Shown: positions 21,220 through 21,785 of the stretch, in pieces
How positions within the stretch are numbered: position 1 is the first letter of the stretch
Layout: each line of letters opens with the position of its first letter
Source: CAG-582 sp964636965
Lineage (GTDB): Bacteria; Bacillota_I; Bacilli_A; RF39; UBA660
NCBI GenBank assembly: GCA_964636965.1
Contig: CAZWST010000028.1
Coordinates: forward strand, 1-21,785
Length of the DNA: 21,785 nucleotides
Direction of reading: 5' to 3'
The notes under the pieces: model-generated
Told to the model about the DNA's origin: nothing
The model's input: the letters and a program-made list of their open reading frames with translations, nothing else
The model's database searches: none
Program-made: the position numbers and the translations under genes

Positions 21220-21785
21220 TTATTTTTTTTCAAACATTTCAGGGCCAACACCACATGCTGGACACTTAAAATCTTCTGGTAACTCATCACCGTAATAAAC
21301 ATAACCACAAATCTTACATACCCAAGCAGTCTTCCCTGCCTCAGTTGTAACCTTCATTAAATCATCTTTATTCTCTTGATAATATCCATAGCTCATAGCT
21401 TCTTCATCTTTATATAAATCAGCCTCGATTAACTCACCGATAAATAAAGTATGAGTATCATTTTCAATAGTATCAATTTTCTTTAAAATCATATACCCAA
21501 GTGAATCATCAATTACTTTTAAGCCTTCTACTTCACTAGTTTTAACACTTGCAAATTTATCTATATCGCGCATTGAATTTAAACCAAAAGTTTTAATTAT
21601 TTCTGGATTAACATCTTTTGCTAAAACAGATAAAGCAAAATAATCATTATTATGCATTAGTTCATTAGTATAGTTTTTCTTCATTACAGCAACGGCAATT
21701 AGTGGATTATCTCCAGCACTTACTTGCGACACTGCATCTACTACACATCCACCACCATTAGTTGTAAGTACATACATTCCTTGAG
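21220..21785 (-). CDS. Flavin reductase-rubredoxin fusion (high-molecular-weight rubredoxin type), 5' end outside window
   Basis: The visible 188 residues begin QGMYVLTT. This matches a point some ten residues into the FMN-binding flavin-reductase domain, so the ATG at 21777 is internal and the true start lies beyond the right edge. About 150 residues of the split-barrel flavin reductase domain are followed by a C-terminal rubredoxin domain with two Cys pairs, CKICGYVY and CPACGVG, that bind one iron. In anaerobic Bacillota such fusions pass electrons to flavodiiron proteins that reduce O2, peroxide or NO, so an oxygen-defence or electron-transfer role in the cytosol is likely. It ends in KK and TAA; no strong hairpin follows before the tRNA promoter. 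Confidence 0.85.
   Translation of the reverse strand, partial: QGMYVLTTNGGGCVVDAVSQVSAGDNPLIAVAVMKKNYTNELMHNNDYFALSVLAKDVNPEIIKTFGLNSMRDIDKFASVKTSEVEGLKVIDDSLGYMILKKIDTIENDTHTLFIGELIEADLYKDEEAMSYGYYQENKDDLMKVTTEAGKTAWVCKICGYVYYGDELPEDFKCPACGVGPEMFEKK

Noticed and set aside
21079..21282. Plus-strand frame of 67 codons.
   Set aside because: It runs through the tRNA-Gln gene and the end of the rubredoxin gene on the opposite strand. The SRIRTYE-like stretch is a translated antisense tRNA.
1..21785. Mobile elements, prophage, CRISPR arrays or toxin-antitoxin pairs.
   Set aside because: No transposase, integrase or phage structural motif, no regular short repeats and no recognisable toxin-antitoxin family were seen.

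Overview
The window is about 27% G+C by eye and densely packed. Almost every gene lies on the minus strand, with very short gaps and TAA/TAG/TGA all used as stops, so the standard bacterial code applies. The gene set suggests an anaerobic low-GC Bacillota, most likely an uncultured gut Bacilli lineage of the RF39/Tenericutes-like type. It includes a TasA/camelysin-like protein with a DUF5305 membrane partner, SipW-type signal sequences, a flavin reductase-rubredoxin and many lineage-specific hypotheticals. The assignment is inference. Nothing looks like a phage, IS element, CRISPR array or integrated island.

Layout, left to right. 1-5.6 kb is a cell-surface block: a DUF5305-like two-pass membrane protein, a TasA-like secreted protein, a PAS-REC-degenerate-HD-GYP signalling protein, and a 634-residue surface protein with a tandem-duplicated domain. 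Perfect matches to the Spo0A box (TTTGTCGAA) lie in the intergenic DNA on each side of this block, one overlapping a -35 element. 5.6-10.1 kb is a four-gene operon: a hypothetical protein, an HD-domain phosphohydrolase-like protein, a membrane-anchored hypothetical and an ABC exporter. 10.2-13.6 kb has a three-gene operon (transglutaminase-like protein, 75-residue protein, Nudix hydrolase) divergent from a small radical SAM protein, the only plus-strand gene. 13.6-17.4 kb holds a C39-like cysteine peptidase preceded by a 16-codon ORF, a HAD-type nucleotidase, a GNAT acetyltransferase, a second papain-like candidate and hypotheticals. 17.4-20.8 kb holds a Ppx/GppA-family protein, an ASCH-like protein, a DUF1810 protein and hypotheticals. 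20.8-21.8 kb holds a structured leader RNA with a His-rich 19-codon ORF, tRNA-Gln(CUG) and the 3' part of a flavin reductase-rubredoxin gene that runs off the right edge.

The most unusual element is the 20848-21060 leader. A strong extended -10 promoter drives a short ORF containing three consecutive His codons. It is followed by four mutually exclusive pairings that end in a strong intrinsic terminator only 33 nt before an uncharacterised gene with no obvious promoter of its own. This is the architecture of ribosome-mediated attenuation, but the downstream gene is not a known histidine gene.

Two compact-genome habits recur. Eight terminator hairpins contain the stop codon of the gene they end, and many promoters have an extended -10 (TGnTATAAT or TGnTAAAAT) with a poor -35. 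Several enzyme-family members have lost expected catalytic residues (HD-GYP, HD and Ppx/GppA), which suggests changed or regulatory roles.
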